From Gerris lacustris (lineage: Eukaryota; Arthropoda; Insecta; Hemiptera; Gerridae), in NCBI GenBank assembly GCA_951217055.1, contig OX578281.1, positions 29,389,101-29,453,100 on the forward strand: DNA of 64,000 nt. The letters are read 5' to 3'. The position numbers were made by a program, and so were the translations under genes. This document shows, piece by piece, positions 1 to 12,400 of this stretch; the stretch's first letter is position 1; each line of letters starts with the position of its first letter. The notes beneath the pieces were generated by a model. That model made no database searches and was not told the origin of the DNA. It saw only the letters and a list, made by a program, of their open reading frames with translations.

Positions 1-1
1 C

Positions 2-247
2 AACTGCAGCGTTGATAACATTGATGCTTCTTTAGCTCCAATGTTAGTTCTATCTGACTCCACCCTCCAACAAAGAGGTGGAGGGTGGAGTCAGATGGAA
101 CTAGGAGTTTGGAAAAATATTATTAATAAGACCTTGAACTTAAGAGTGTACATACCTCATCATCTCTTCGGCGCTGATGTTGACCGCTTGCGTTATCACG
201 TCAATAAAGCGAATGTGGATAAACAGTATTTTCCACCTTTGTCTTAG
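2..247 (+). pseudogene. Unrecognised open frame, possible retroelement remnant
   Basis: The frame is open from the window edge to a stop at 245-247 and codes about 81 residues, including LVLSDSTLQQRGGGW and NLRVYIPHHLFGADVDRL. Base composition is less AT-rich than the surroundings. The SDSTLQQRGGGW stretch loosely recalls the sequence downstream of the polymerase in some tyrosine-recombinase or LTR retroelements, but I could not assign it. It is unlikely to be a calcineurin exon: it matches no part of that protein and ends in a stop with no splice donor before it. Part of the frame is the hairpin at 45-103, so some of the codons may come from a structural repeat. Confidence 0.3.
45..103. repeat. 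25-bp-arm inverted repeat (hairpin)
   Basis: Arms 45-69 and 79-103 are complementary around a 9-nt spacer. The inner 18 bp (52-69 with 79-96) pair perfectly, and the outer part has one G/T wobble position. The hairpin lies inside a short reading frame (2-247) and about 240 bp upstream of a calcineurin A exon. In RNA it would form a very stable stem-loop. Its origin is unknown; it may be a small local inverted duplication. Confidence 0.85.
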
Positions 248-292
248 TTTAAGGTCAATCCTTATATTTTATTATTTGTTTTCTGTTTTTAG

Positions 293-508
<216 letters not shown>

Positions 509-1036
509 TAAACTTTGTTTCTATTATAAAATGTATAGTTCAAGATATATTGAGTGAAAATGGAAGTAGGTGAAGTTTAAAATTTAACTTTATAATGTTG
601 CCGTATCGTATCAACAAACTTAATTGAACTAAGAATATAGGATTCTTCCTATATTCTTACTTACTTAGTTACTTGGTTAGTGGCCTGATTGATCCCACTC
701 CTCTTTTTGTACGGAGTCTTTCCACCGATTGCGCCGTCGTCCCTTAGGAAGAAGTTTCTCCTACAAATAAAAAATAATAATTTTATATAATAGTAATTTA
801 TATAAAATTGGTTGTTTTCCAAATTCAGCAGACCTTACTGTCAAAATATCAACAATTGCTAATGTTTAATACAACATAATCAATTCATCAACAAGTGTAC
901 TGCTCATGACCATATATAGGTTCTAGTCCCAATTATGCAATATTAGAGTCATACATTTTTACTCATATTGAGTAAGATGCACAGACTTACACTATTTTGG
1001 GGACTTTAAAATAAAGTTTGAATTAGTAAAACCTCA

Positions 1037-1125
1037 ATGCGGACCCAAGGTGCGAACCCGGTTTGAAAACCTTCTAGTATAGTCTCTATCCACTAAGTAG
1101 GCTGACAGACCCATAGAAACTGAGT
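1037..1125 (-). repeat. tRNA-derived SINE head
   Basis: Read on the minus strand, the segment has a pol III A-box-like word (TTAGTGGATAGAG) followed about 35 nt later by a B-box-like word (GGGTTCGCACC), with tRNA-like spacing and the phrase ACTAGAAGGTTTTCAAACC between them. This is the usual 5' head of a tRNA-related SINE. The body and tail borders are not clear. It is not an intact tRNA: the acceptor stem does not close. Confidence 0.5.
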
Positions 1126-4073
1126 ACCTTGCTTATGGGAAGTAACCTTAGTTCTTCAGTAGGCAGACAGACTACTGAATACTTTCATCCTCTTCCTCAC
1201 AATGCCTGCATACTCTTGGTTTTCAGCTAAATGTCCATTTATTCGACAGGGTCCAGTAAGAAGGGTTGATAAAAGACGACGGATTGTGTTTTAAGTGAAA
1301 GCAGCGATCTGGTAAGATGCTGAGGTGGTATCCAGAGCATAATTTTAGATTGTCGAATCCCTGAAGCACTCTTCCATTTTCTACGGAGCTCTAAATACAT
1401 GAAATTCCTTATAGAATGTTTCACCCTACAACATGGTACGACAACAAGGGTTACACACTTTGAAATGTAGTTCATAATAACTTGTTTCGTGTAAATTTTA
1501 GTCAGGTAAACAGGTACAGCGCAGGTTTATGGAAAAGCTTATAGTTCATTATTACTATCATTCTCCCTGCTATCTATATAATTATACATATAGAGCTTTC
1601 ATTATATCCCCTGACGTAAACATGACTCTCTAATTTAGCTTTGGATGTGAATTTAGAATGTTTTACTAAAAGAGTGATATACTCGTATTCTGTTCGGAAG
1701 TTAAGCGATTAAATTTTCAAGAGTTTATTAACTTGTTGCACGTGTTTATTTTGCTAGTAAAGACCTTTGACATGAAAGTTGGTCATATTTGTCGAGAAAT
1801 TTTCGTATTTGTTCTGAAATTGCACGGTTGATCTTCTATTCGTTTACCTGCTGTTTAAATTAGGTCCTACCTCTCCTAATATGTGATTAAAGCCATCATT
1901 ATTATACAATTTGGGTACTTGACTACATTTTGGGATAGTAAACAATCTCGCTAATGAATTCGCTGTCAAACTTTAATGGTACCTTACTCGTACCAATGTG
2001 AAAGGGATATTATTCACTATTTTTTATTAATTTCGATGGGACTGCTTCTTGTAATGTATTACTGTTGATTTATTTAAACGTAATCATCAATTAGCATGTA
2101 CCATAATTATATAGAATCAAAGATAAGCTAAGTTCAAATTATATCAAAAATAATAAGAATTAACAACTAATTGCTTATTAAACATTTGGGGATTTAGTTT
2201 TATTTGATACATGTAATTGATATAATTTATACATACAACTTACCTCACCCCTTTTTTCTTTCTTTTATATCTAACCTTGTTTCTCACCAAATTAATGATA
2301 ACCTGACATCGCTTTTGCAACCTTCCTTTTTCAAATCTCCTTAACCTAACCAAATTTATTATTTTTTATTGCATTACAAATGTAACCTAAATTTAATTAA
2401 TTTCGTTATTATAACCTTTTTTATTTTAACCTCATAAAAAAATAAGAAATAATTGTGTTAATAAACTAATAAAAAATATTATATTTGTGAAATTAAAACA
2501 AATATAGTCTTTTTTATTAGTGTCACAAATATAACATGTTGATAATTTTTATTTTAACCTTACAATGACAACCTATTTCTTCCGTTATAAATCTTATTAA
2601 CCTAACCTAGATCTTTCTTTTTTTAAATCTCAATAATATAACAAAGTTTTAATTTAAAAAATATAACCTATTTAATTTTTACTTTTATAACTTGATTTTC
2701 CCGTTCAGTTTCGATTCTTATTCCTCGGTCAGTTGACTATCAACAAATTGTCATTGTTAGCTATTGAATACAATTAATTATTCTATTATAGGTGTTTATT
2801 GCAATAAAAATATTCGCTATTGTGGTAACTTTGACTAAGTGTGGGGTTAAATCAACAGTAATAAAAATATCGTGGTCATTTTCACTAAATAAAATTATTT
2901 TAATTCAAGTCATATTTTTTTATGGGTAAAACAAAACTTTTTTTCCTGTTGTTCCTTATTAAAAAAAGTCCAGTCATGCACCATGACTTAATGAGCGAAT
3001 TTTCAAAGAAATATGTGTATTATTGGCTTATGATAATGTAGGAAAATTTTGGTTTAGAATTTGCATGGGTGAAAAAAAAAATTGGTACACAGGGGTAAGG
3101 GGTACTAAAGTCAAAATCGTATTTACCCTTCAAGATGCATGTCGTTGGAAAGCTCTTTAAGAGTACAGTAATTGTTGGTATGTACACTTTTATCATATTT
3201 TCATATAAAAGGGGGGTAAATTGGAAAAAACACGTTCTTATGCTATTTTTGACCCTAAATTGTAAAAATTTGACCCCTAAATGAACTCCAAAAATTCTGG
3301 CCAACGAACTCATCCTTCCATTTGATATTATTGACATTTTAAAATTTGTTTGAAATTTTTAAGTGCATCCTAAGGGGAGTTATCGTCTGGAGTGACACAT
3401 ATATACATACATATATACATACATACATAAAAAAAGTGTTAAATTTTAGGAATCGATTCAGAATGGTCTAAAACGGATTTCCATGAAAAAAAAATTCAAA
3501 AATTCACATTACAAAAATTTTGAAGCCATTGCAATAGCGTAATTTTCTTTGAAAATTCGCTAAAATGAGACCAAAAAAATATTAGAGATTTCTCAGATGC
3601 CGGGATTGAAGACCACCCTATGAGATAAATAGTAATTTGCATGAGACTTCTGCTGAGAGAGCTTTATTCCTTGAGATTTATGTGCTTGGAAAAGTGTGAA
3701 GGGCTTTAGCTTCGCGGAGAGGGGGGGGGGGGAGGGGGTGTTGAGTTTGGAGACTGAGCCCCGGGTTTTTTTTTTCATCTGTCAGTATACTGTGGATTTA
3801 TTATGCTACCCAATGCTTGGCAAACCTCGACTTAGAAGCTAGCGTTAGACATCAAGCAAGTCTTGTTAGCCTTTTTTCTTGAGTTTAAAGAAATTCGTAA
3901 AAATAAAAATAATAAATAAGACTTAAAATAAAAACCCCGGTAAACAAATTTGACTTAGATTTTCTTTTTTCTTTGAAATATGAAAATAATATTTTTTTAT
4001 GTTGGAAGATTTTCTTAGTAGATACATTGTATAGATGTCAAGCTTTTTTTTATGGTTTTATGACATAAGATTT

Positions 4074-4130
4074 CTGCTTCCGAGCTTACCCTAGGCAACG
4101 GAAGAATTATGGCCATTCTATAGAGCGAAT
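4074..4130 (+). repeat. Family A interspersed repeat fragment
   Basis: The segment begins with the family hallmark GCTTCCGAGCTTACC followed by an inverted GGCAACGGAAG, which makes a short hairpin. The same head recurs at 6328, 34531 and 58768 and, inverted, near 19660 and 33610. The family is not one I can name. Confidence 0.6.
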
Positions 4131-6327
4131 TTTTGTTGTCTCTAGAGTGCCTTTTAGATCTCAAGGATCATTTTTGGCGAGCTCGTGAAAGTCTGTCGTC
4201 ATTTTTTTGAAACCTAATTTTTTTAGTGCCTATTGAAACGAGCGTAGTGAGCTTCTTACATTCAAGAAAATTTAAATAGAATGATAAATTGAAATAGATG
4301 ATGTAACACTTAACAAAAACGTTTAACCAGGCTTGAGAATGACCGGTTGAAGAATGAAGGTCTTGCCAACGCCTAAACTAATGTAAATTTTTTTTTACCC
4401 CAACAAGGATCCACCTACACGATAAATACAGATATATAAAAGGGTACACATTACTACACATAAGATAGATCGAAAACTTTTTATAGATTAGAACAAAATA
4501 TATCATGAAAAGATTTAAATCGATACAAGCAGAAGTTCTTGTGTGGTGCAGTAATACATACATTTAAAATAATAATTAACTTGGAGCTGCGGGACTAGTG
4601 AGTTAGTTGAAGAGGTATAGTTTAAGAGCATGGGGTAGGGCTGGAAGGTACCCAGCAACCCCTCTCCACTAACCTCTATTCCACTCCTCACCAACTATGG
4701 TACTTATGATTAACTATGTTATTTAATATTTATTGCAATACTCTCGCTTCAAAGTTAAAGCCAAGCGATGCCTAGTTAGCGCTTTTTATAGTATGTCAAA
4801 TGTTAGCCCACAGATAATTTAATCTTCAATAATAATATCAGAGTTTTACGTCCATTACTTCCTGTTCCTCATGCGCAACACTTAATTTACTTAGACTGTA
4901 ATTTTTAGGATCACTTTTTTTTAATCGGCACTCATTTACTTGGTTACCCATTACTATGTGTAAATATTTTCTTTTCTTAATAGTTAATTAGACTAAGAGA
5001 TATTATCACCTTTACTTATAGAAGTGTGATGTTCCTTTGTCCCCAAAGTTCTTTGGAATAGATTTTGTCTTGATAGTTGTTTGGACAAAGGAATTTCTTA
5101 TTATTGTTTAACATATACAGGATGGGTAACCCACCCATAGGTATATAACCAAGTAAATTAGTACCTTTTAATCTTAATAGTATACTTGATTACACGAGGA
5201 TCGATGAATTATCACACAAAATAAAAATATTTGGTATACGATTTTTCTTTTTTTAAAATATTACCATTCAATAATTTACAGTATTTAATACCTTGAAAAG
5301 CTTATGAAATCGAATTTATTTTTCTATTTACTTAATAATTTCCGAACTATTAATTTAATTATGTATATGATTAATGATTTTTTCAGTTTTTCCTCTCACT
5401 TTACAAATTTAATTAAGCTATTCAAACGAATAGCTAGCTCTTCTTGATATTTAGGTGGATACTAACTATTATGCTCAAACCTATTAATTTGGGATTTATT
5501 CCGATTCCTTAAAACATTTATTATAATATAAAATTAATTATAGGGATTCCTTGATTAATTAGGTATTTTTATATTAATATGCAGTTTGTCAGACATCATC
5601 TTTGATAAAGCTTTTTAGCGTAATGTTTTTATAAATTTATTTTCGTCTTCTTTTTTCACGTAAACAGTAAGCAGTGTTCCACATTGAAGCCGAAGCCTTT
5701 AACAGCTTCCATCAATCGCCCCTCTGATGAGTCCTATCCATAAATATCAACGCCGGTGTTTTTCATCAGAGTTGGATTGCGAAGTTTTAAGCTTCAGGAC
5801 GGGAAAGATTGATTAATCGGTCTGTTTGTTAATTATCCTGTACCTCCAGAGTCCTGTTTATTCACATTGTTGATTTAGAATGCTCCCCTTTTTATTTTCC
5901 ATTTCCAAATTTTCTTCTCTTTTCCCCTTCTCTTGAGCGATTTCAATCAAATATTTCTATATTTGAAAGTGGGAAAAATCCATCAGGGTTTTTTTTACGA
6001 AGCAGTGAATTCTTTTTCTTTATTTCCTCTTGGACTTACTCTCTTGGACGGTGAAAATTAATGGATTCATTTTCTGGCAAATGGGTAGTCTATTAAAGCT
6101 GTTCTGACAAAATATTTTAACAAGTTAAATTATTTCTAATTTAAGAGTATATCCTATTAATTCTAAAAAAATCCATCTATTTTCTTAAGTACAAAATATT
6201 TTAGTGAAGTCGAAGTTTTATATCGTTGGTCCTTTTTATTTTGGTTAAATTCCTGACGCCCACCCTATAATTTGATCTTATTTGTTGACAAATAATCACT
6301 TTATTTATTCATTTATTGTATTATTGC

Positions 6328-6480
6328 TTCCGAGCTTACCGAAGGTAACGGAAGCTATGTGATCGTTCTGAAGAAGGAAAATATCTCTCCTATTTCAAAA
6401 ATTCCTAAACAGAAACTCGTTTCAGACATCAGGGAACATTTTTGGTTCCGTGTCTGTCTGTCGCTAAATTTTAGGAAACC
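6328..6480 (+). repeat. Family A interspersed repeat copy
   Basis: It contains GCTTCCGAGCTTACCGAAGG, then TAACGGAAGCTATGTGATCG, and continues through a segment (gacatcagggaacattt, ccgtgtctgtctgtcgct) shared with the copies at 34531-34945, 58768-59165 and, inverted, 19425-19660. It is truncated at about 6480 relative to those longer copies. No coding capacity is seen. Confidence 0.7.
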
Positions 6481-7204
6481 AACATATATTATTTAAGTAA
6501 ATAATAAGCCAAGTCTTATATAAAAAAAGTTGTGAGATAATAAGTTTAACAAAGTCTCTTTCTGTACGAGTAAGTTCTTCTTGGTCTAATTCATCCAGTA
6601 AAAGTAAATGATGTTTGCCAATTCCACCTCTATACTCTCTATCCCTTACAAACTCATTTCATTTCCTAAATCAATTTAAATCACTTAAATTATTTTTAGT
6701 ACTTCTGGCTGCAGTATGTTGGCAATTGATTTCCAATCCTTGCTAATTTCCACTCCTAGATATTTAAAATTGTCCTCTTTCTTTATCTGTTCCTTATACC
6801 CCCCCTTTAGTTAAAGATAAAAAATAATCTGATGCTTTGATAAAAATACCTAGGGAAATACATATACGTTTTTAATTTTTTTTTAATATTCTTCTTAAAA
6901 CCCTCCCCTGGCAACTGTGTTGGGCACAAATGAATTATTGTGTCACTAATGATAAAAATATTAATTCTTACTTAATTAAGTGAAGAGCAGTTTATCAGGA
7001 GTAGGAACGGACAGATGTTCTTTTAACAAATTTATCGTTTGAAATTGTTGTTTTTGTTGTAATTTTAGTTTATTGTTTGTGTTGAACAGAGAGCCCAAAA
7101 ACTTATTTTGTATTATGTATGTATTCTTAAATTTTTTATTCTCAAATTAAAATGATTGCTCTAACTTTGTATTTATTTATTCGTTTGTTTATTTTGTGTT
7201 TCAG

Positions 7205-7316
7205 TGTGTTTTATATTTGTGGGCGTTAAAGCTGTGCCACCCAACGACTCTATATTTACTAAGAGGGAATCACGAGTGTCGGCATCTTACAGAATATTTC
7301 ACATTTAAACAAGAAT
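7205..7316 (+). CDS. CanA: Calcineurin A, internal exon with the RGNHE motif
   Basis: The exon has 37 full codons plus one base, running from [10 protein letters not shown] through [14 protein letters not shown] to TFKQE. RGNHE is the third PPP-family signature: its Asn is a metal ligand (Asn150 in human numbering) and its His (His151) protonates the leaving group. The acceptor is tttcag at 7199-7204. The exon starts in phase 0, which agrees with the end of the exon at 345-469. Its last base, T, is completed to the Cys codon TGT by the first two bases of the exon at 31278. The donor is gtcagt at 7317. The frame would continue a little past the donor, so the split-codon match to the next exon decides the border. 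CHPTT in place of the more usual YPTT-type sequence is a minor lineage difference. Confidence 0.97.
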
Positions 7317-7590
7317 GTCAGTATACATATTTATTTTTTAGTAGTTTTAGTTGTTTGATTATGGGTTTTTGGTACATCTATCATTAAAATTATGAATGAT
7401 GAACATTATACTAACTCAACTGATGAATGTATAGATTTAATTGATCAAACTTATTAATAACATAATACCAATTCAACTAATGAATATCTAGATCTAACTG
7501 ATATAAGTGATGTACTATATTTTATGGCGTTATTTCCCTGTCTATTTGTGAACACTAAATACTGCAAAGAATTTAAGTTTAGTTGAAATA

Positions 7591-7803
7591 GTGTTGACTT
7601 ATATTTATCGGTGAACCTGTTTGTTGGTTTTAACTTAAAGCCTCTTATTACATAAAATTTTGTAGACGGCTCACGTCTTGAGAATTAGCTAGTCTTTAGG
7701 GAGTTTGTAACTCCTACGCTATATAGAAATACATCCAATAAGAATCAAAATATCCGGTAATATATCATCAGTTAAGGAACAGACAAGTGTAAACCGATTT
7801 AAT
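7591..7803 (+). repeat. Interspersed repeat E, copy 1
   Basis: A segment of about 210 bp, from tgttgacttatattt to aagtgtaaaccgattta, is repeated in the same orientation at 39710-39923. Shared internal words include cggctcacgtcttg and agggagtttgtaactcctac. There is no coding frame and no visible TIR, so the class is unknown. Confidence 0.7.
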
Positions 7804-8054
7804 CATTGTATGAAATATTAAATTGATTTTATTTCTAAATAATTGTTATGATGAAGAAATAGATTAGAGGCATTCATTTTTATTCTGTTATTTAAACATT
7901 AAATTAGTCATAAGCGTTTTTAAAAAGAAAAAAAGGAAAATAATTAAAATAACATGCTTTGAAAATGCCCAAAACATTTAGGGTAGCTGATTTTTTTTAC
8001 ATAAGAACTAATAATGTTTTTTAAAAAACTATTTTTATGTTACCGCAAAGAAGA

Positions 8055-8272
8055 AACTGTCTCTCAACGTAAAATAAAACTTGTTTATTTATCAAAGCAG
8101 CTTCATTGTTGATTATGGAAGAACTAGAGTTACATTAAAAAATAATGCGAAGGGGTGAGTTTATAAGTTACTCTAGTTCTTCCATAATCGGCACTGATGC
8201 ATGATTGCTTTATAAAATCCGAATGCTGCTTTGATAAATAAACAAGTATTATTTTACGCGGAAAGACAGTTT
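8055..8272. repeat. Foldback element (imperfect 80-100-bp arms)
   Basis: The left arm (8055-8133) and right arm (8167-8272) are reverse complements with small indels. The innermost 22 bp, attatggaagaactagag plus 4 nt, differ by one base between arms, and both outer ends read aactgtct/agacagtt. The spacer is about 33 bp. The structure looks like a small foldback transposon or an inverted duplication. No flanking target duplication was found. Confidence 0.75.
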
Positions 8273-9091
8273 TTTTGTATTCATTAAGATGACCTCCAAT
8301 TAAGGTTCTTATATTCTTATACCTTAAATAGTTATAGTAGATTTGTGTGTGTTTTTGATTTATTTTGCCCGTCAACTGTCATCGGAAAAACATTATCTGT
8401 GAAAGTTTCAGTTTTCCCCAGTTAGTCGGAAAGTGCAGGTTAAAAATTATTAAAAAAATGTACCTCAAAAATAGTTAGGTTAAATAAAAGCATGTATAAT
8501 ATTCTAAACTTTATTCCATTAAAATACGAATTCAACCATTTAAGTCTTTTTAACGGGGAAAATCTCTAGTTCCTATAAGAAAATAGGGATAGTTGTAAAT
8601 TTGTTAGAGGTCTGGTTCCTCGCGGCGGAGGAACTATTTTTACTGTAAATTAAAAGCAACTAAGAAACCCCGAAATAAGTAACAAACCGGAAAGCCCAGA
8701 TGGAGTAATTATGTATAAGAGAAAGTTTAGTGTTTAGTTGGACTATTATCGAACATTTTTTAAATGTTAGTTATAGATGGTGGAAGTTGTTGAAAATCAA
8801 GTGTTATTGTAAGGTTTGCTCCTGAAGCTCACATATATTTCCCAATTAGATTTTACTTGGGGTATGGAAGTGGAAGGGAGGGGGAGGGTCTGTTATCGTT
8901 TCATTAGGTCGAATTGAAGTCTACCCTCACTTGCAGGAGTCCGACCACACTGTTTTTTTTAACGTTGTAAGTAAACATCCTGTTTAAAAGGTTTTGGGGA
9001 AAATGTATTAAAATTAATATCTCGATAATATATCTTGTTTCGTCCGACTTAATAAATTAAGTTTGTTTTCACGTTTTAAAAAAAAAAGTTT

Positions 9092-9420
9092 TCTTTTCCT
9101 TCTGAGGTTACCGAGTGGAACATTTTCAGTCCCGTGTCCGTCAGTCTGTCTCTTGTTAAATTTTTGTAAACCAACTCCACCATACCTTTGAAACTACTCA
9201 TCCGATTTTATTTAAATCTGGAAGATAGGTCATAATTAGCCCATTGAAGGTTCCATATTAGTTTTTAACCTTCTCCGCCCATTTGTTTCTCTTCCACAAG
9301 CGTACAAACATAAACATTTATTTTTACCCATATCTTTAAAAGTACTAATCTATTTTTTCAAAATTTGGATGGTTTGCAAAAGCAGCCCACATATGGTCCC
9401 ATGATAATTTTAACTGTCGG
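9092..9420 (+). repeat. Family A interspersed repeat copy
   Basis: It carries the family body: ccgtgtccgtcagtctgtct, then aaactactcatccgattt, then ggtcataattagcccattg, then cgcccatttgtttctcttcc. The same order occurs at 34640-34945 and 58890-59165. The head GCTTCCGAGC is degraded to cttctgaggttacc. It is non-coding. Confidence 0.65.
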
Positions 9421-12400
9421 CACAAGTTAATAAATAATAATAAATTAGGAAATCTTAGTTAATAAATTTTGCTAATTGATACTTTCATTCATGTAAAAGA
9501 AAATCAAAACAATTTGACACATTTAAAAAACGAGGGAGTTATTAAATAATTTTGAATGTAATTGGTTGTAAAAGCATGTTATCATTAAATTATATGTGAT
9601 AGGACACGAGGAAGCTATGTGCCACACTAATCGCAGACTGTTGTAAATCTGTCAAAATTGTTTTGTTTTTACACGAATAAAAGTATCAATTTAGCAATAT
9701 TTAATGTACGCTACGTTCGCCATACCGTCCAAATTTCTTAAAAATCCGATTAGTACATAAGATATAGTAAAAGAAGATATAGGTGTAACTAAAGTTCTGT
9801 GAAAAAAAAATGGGTGCATAAGGTTGAAACTTATATTGGACCAACAATTTGTTAACTATGGCATATTTTCCAAAATTCATTTAAATAGGACAAGTAGTTT
9901 TTAAGATATGTTAGTTAGCAAAAATTGAACGGCAGAAAGACGGACCGACAGAAAGACTATTTGTGTACATTGTTTAATCTTAATAAAATAAAACATCTGG
10001 ATCTGTTTAAGGGGTTGTACATAACTTGGCTTATGTGGCACTAATTATTATTGAAAACATTAAAATAAATCAATATAGTTTCCGATTCGCTGTAGGGTTA
10101 TTACAATTACCCAAAGATATTTTCATATTGTGTAAACCAGTTATCGACATAGTTTGTTTTCCACATTCTTAAATTTAATTTATTAATTTAAAATAAGTTT
10201 GTGATAACACTTATATTTTATGTTTATCGTCAAATTCTTTATAACCCAATCCATTTGAAATAACAAGAGTGGGTCAATATTAAATTGCGTGTATTGTTAT
10301 GTATTGACTCGAGGTTACTTAAATTGTTATATATATATATACTGAGAACCTTTCATCCTAATGAAGCGACAGGGATCTTGTCGTACAGGAAAGAAAAGGT
10401 AATTTATTTTTGTCGCATCAAAAAAAAACTTTAGAAACTGACGAAGAGACTTGGTCTTTTTCTTTTTCAATTTGGTTTAAAACTAATTAAATTAAGTTAA
10501 ATTGATGCCTTTACTTACTAACCGAGAATAAGAAAAAAAGAATAGGGCAGAGGAAAAACCTAGTGGAAAAAGTCGAAAATAAGAGAATCAAGATCATAGC
10601 TACACAAAGGAGATTTTCGAACTGGGATAGGTTCGTGGTTCGTACAGTTGCCTTAAACCTACTCTTGTGCACAGATGAGGGTAGAGACTTACTTGCTGAA
10701 ATAACCTTTGCTTTGTAGCTTCTCTTGGAAACTCCGGAGGTAGAAGCAATCCTTTTGTTGTTTAGCTGAAGGAGATGGAAAAGTATCGAGTGGGATGAGA
10801 CCCAGTTTTTTTACTTTATTCGATATGGACCCCATCTAGGATTCCCCCCTCCCCTTTAAGAGACCCAAGATACAAGGGAAAGAATGGAGTGTAGCTTGGA
10901 TGCCTGAAGGGTGAGATAAGGCTGAAGACCGTCCTGATGCCGAAAAGAAATAGAATTATTAAGCTCTTCACTACACTCTTCTCCCTTGATATCGTACTGG
11001 AAGTTTCTGATAAGTTCATCAAAGAATAAAATTGAAAAAGAAACAAAAAAAGAGCTTAAACGAAGATAAGAAGGATATTGAGAAAAATGTACTTGTCTAG
11101 ATAAGATTCCTTTGGACGCTAGGACTCGAATTCTCTAATAATAATCTTGTAATTCCGATTCTTGCTTGATGTTAGTTTATAAAGCCATTATCAGTGGCGA
11201 TTATCGAAGAAGTGGAAGAAGAATATATTTGTTCATTGTCAAATTGTTAATGACGGATATGATGGGAATAAGTCAATATAATGTTGGAAGCCAACGTAAG
11301 GCTAAGGCCATAGCAAGCGCTGGATCAGTTTCTTATTAAATTTCCGAAAATTAAACAGTCCCGTTAAAACTGTTATGGCGGCCATAGTGGAACAGGCAAG
11401 TATTGGTGCTCTTAGCTTTCGGAGTCAGAAATTTTTCCAGAATATTTGGGCCATTATTGGTTCCTATTCAGTTGCTATCCGTGCGAAATGTAGTTATTTA
11501 TAACCTACGTTATAAAGTACTGCTAGGTCTTGCTTGTTTTTATTTTTGATCGCTTTAATATAGACAAAGAAACACTCGAAGCTAAAGTGTTTCTTAAGGA
11601 TGGCTATAAATTGGATCCATACTCGCCCGTCTACACCCGACCAACGCCCCTCCAATACAAAGTCAAGGACAGGCACCTACTCACTTAATTTGTGCCCGAA
11701 CAAATCGCCCCAATGGTTGGACTCATCCAGATTTACGGGGAAAAAATCACCCCTCAATAACAAGGGGTAGAAATTCTTTAACGGAACTACGTCACGTTAA
11801 CTAAAAGGGGATGGCGCCCTAAGTACAAGTATATGTATTTGGTTTCGTTTTTATAACAAGAACCGGGGACCGAGTGCCTATGGCGCTCGAAAGGAAGAAA
11901 AAAACCATAACAACCCCCTTCGATCTTGGGTTCATTTTTCTTCTCTCACCGTCCTCTACTCGGGGGCATATTGATGGCACGGTTTAGGTGAGATCCTTTG
12001 TACAGAAATTTTTCCTTTTATATATTATTAAAGATTCATCCTCCCTATTTCTCTCCTTTATTTTTTATAAACGAAAAATCATATTTGTTCTATGTCAAAA
12101 AACAAGAAACAGTTTTTAAGAAATTTTTTTATGTTGCAGATTTTCTAAGAAAAAAGTTCTCTTTTTTAAAGAATTTGGTTTAAGACTGTAAAATTACATT
12201 TAACGGATTTTGTTTCACGTTATATAAACGGTTTAGAAGTAATTATTAACGAATGCTTAAATGACCGCTATCTTGAAAAACTTTAGCCTTCATATTGTTT
12301 ATTTATCAAATTAAGCAATATCACAACTTTCAATGCACACAATGAGACCTTTAAATCAACCCCTAATTTTTAGAATCAGATAAATTAATTTTTTTTTAAT

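Noticed and set aside
2270..2720. CCTAACC/TTAACCT-rich stretch as an interstitial telomere array
   Set aside because: The words are scattered with variable spacing; no regular TTAGG or similar array exists.
11374..11505. Short frame beginning MAAIVEQASIGALSFRSQKF
   Set aside because: About 43 codons only, with no known similarity or context; kept out of the annotation.
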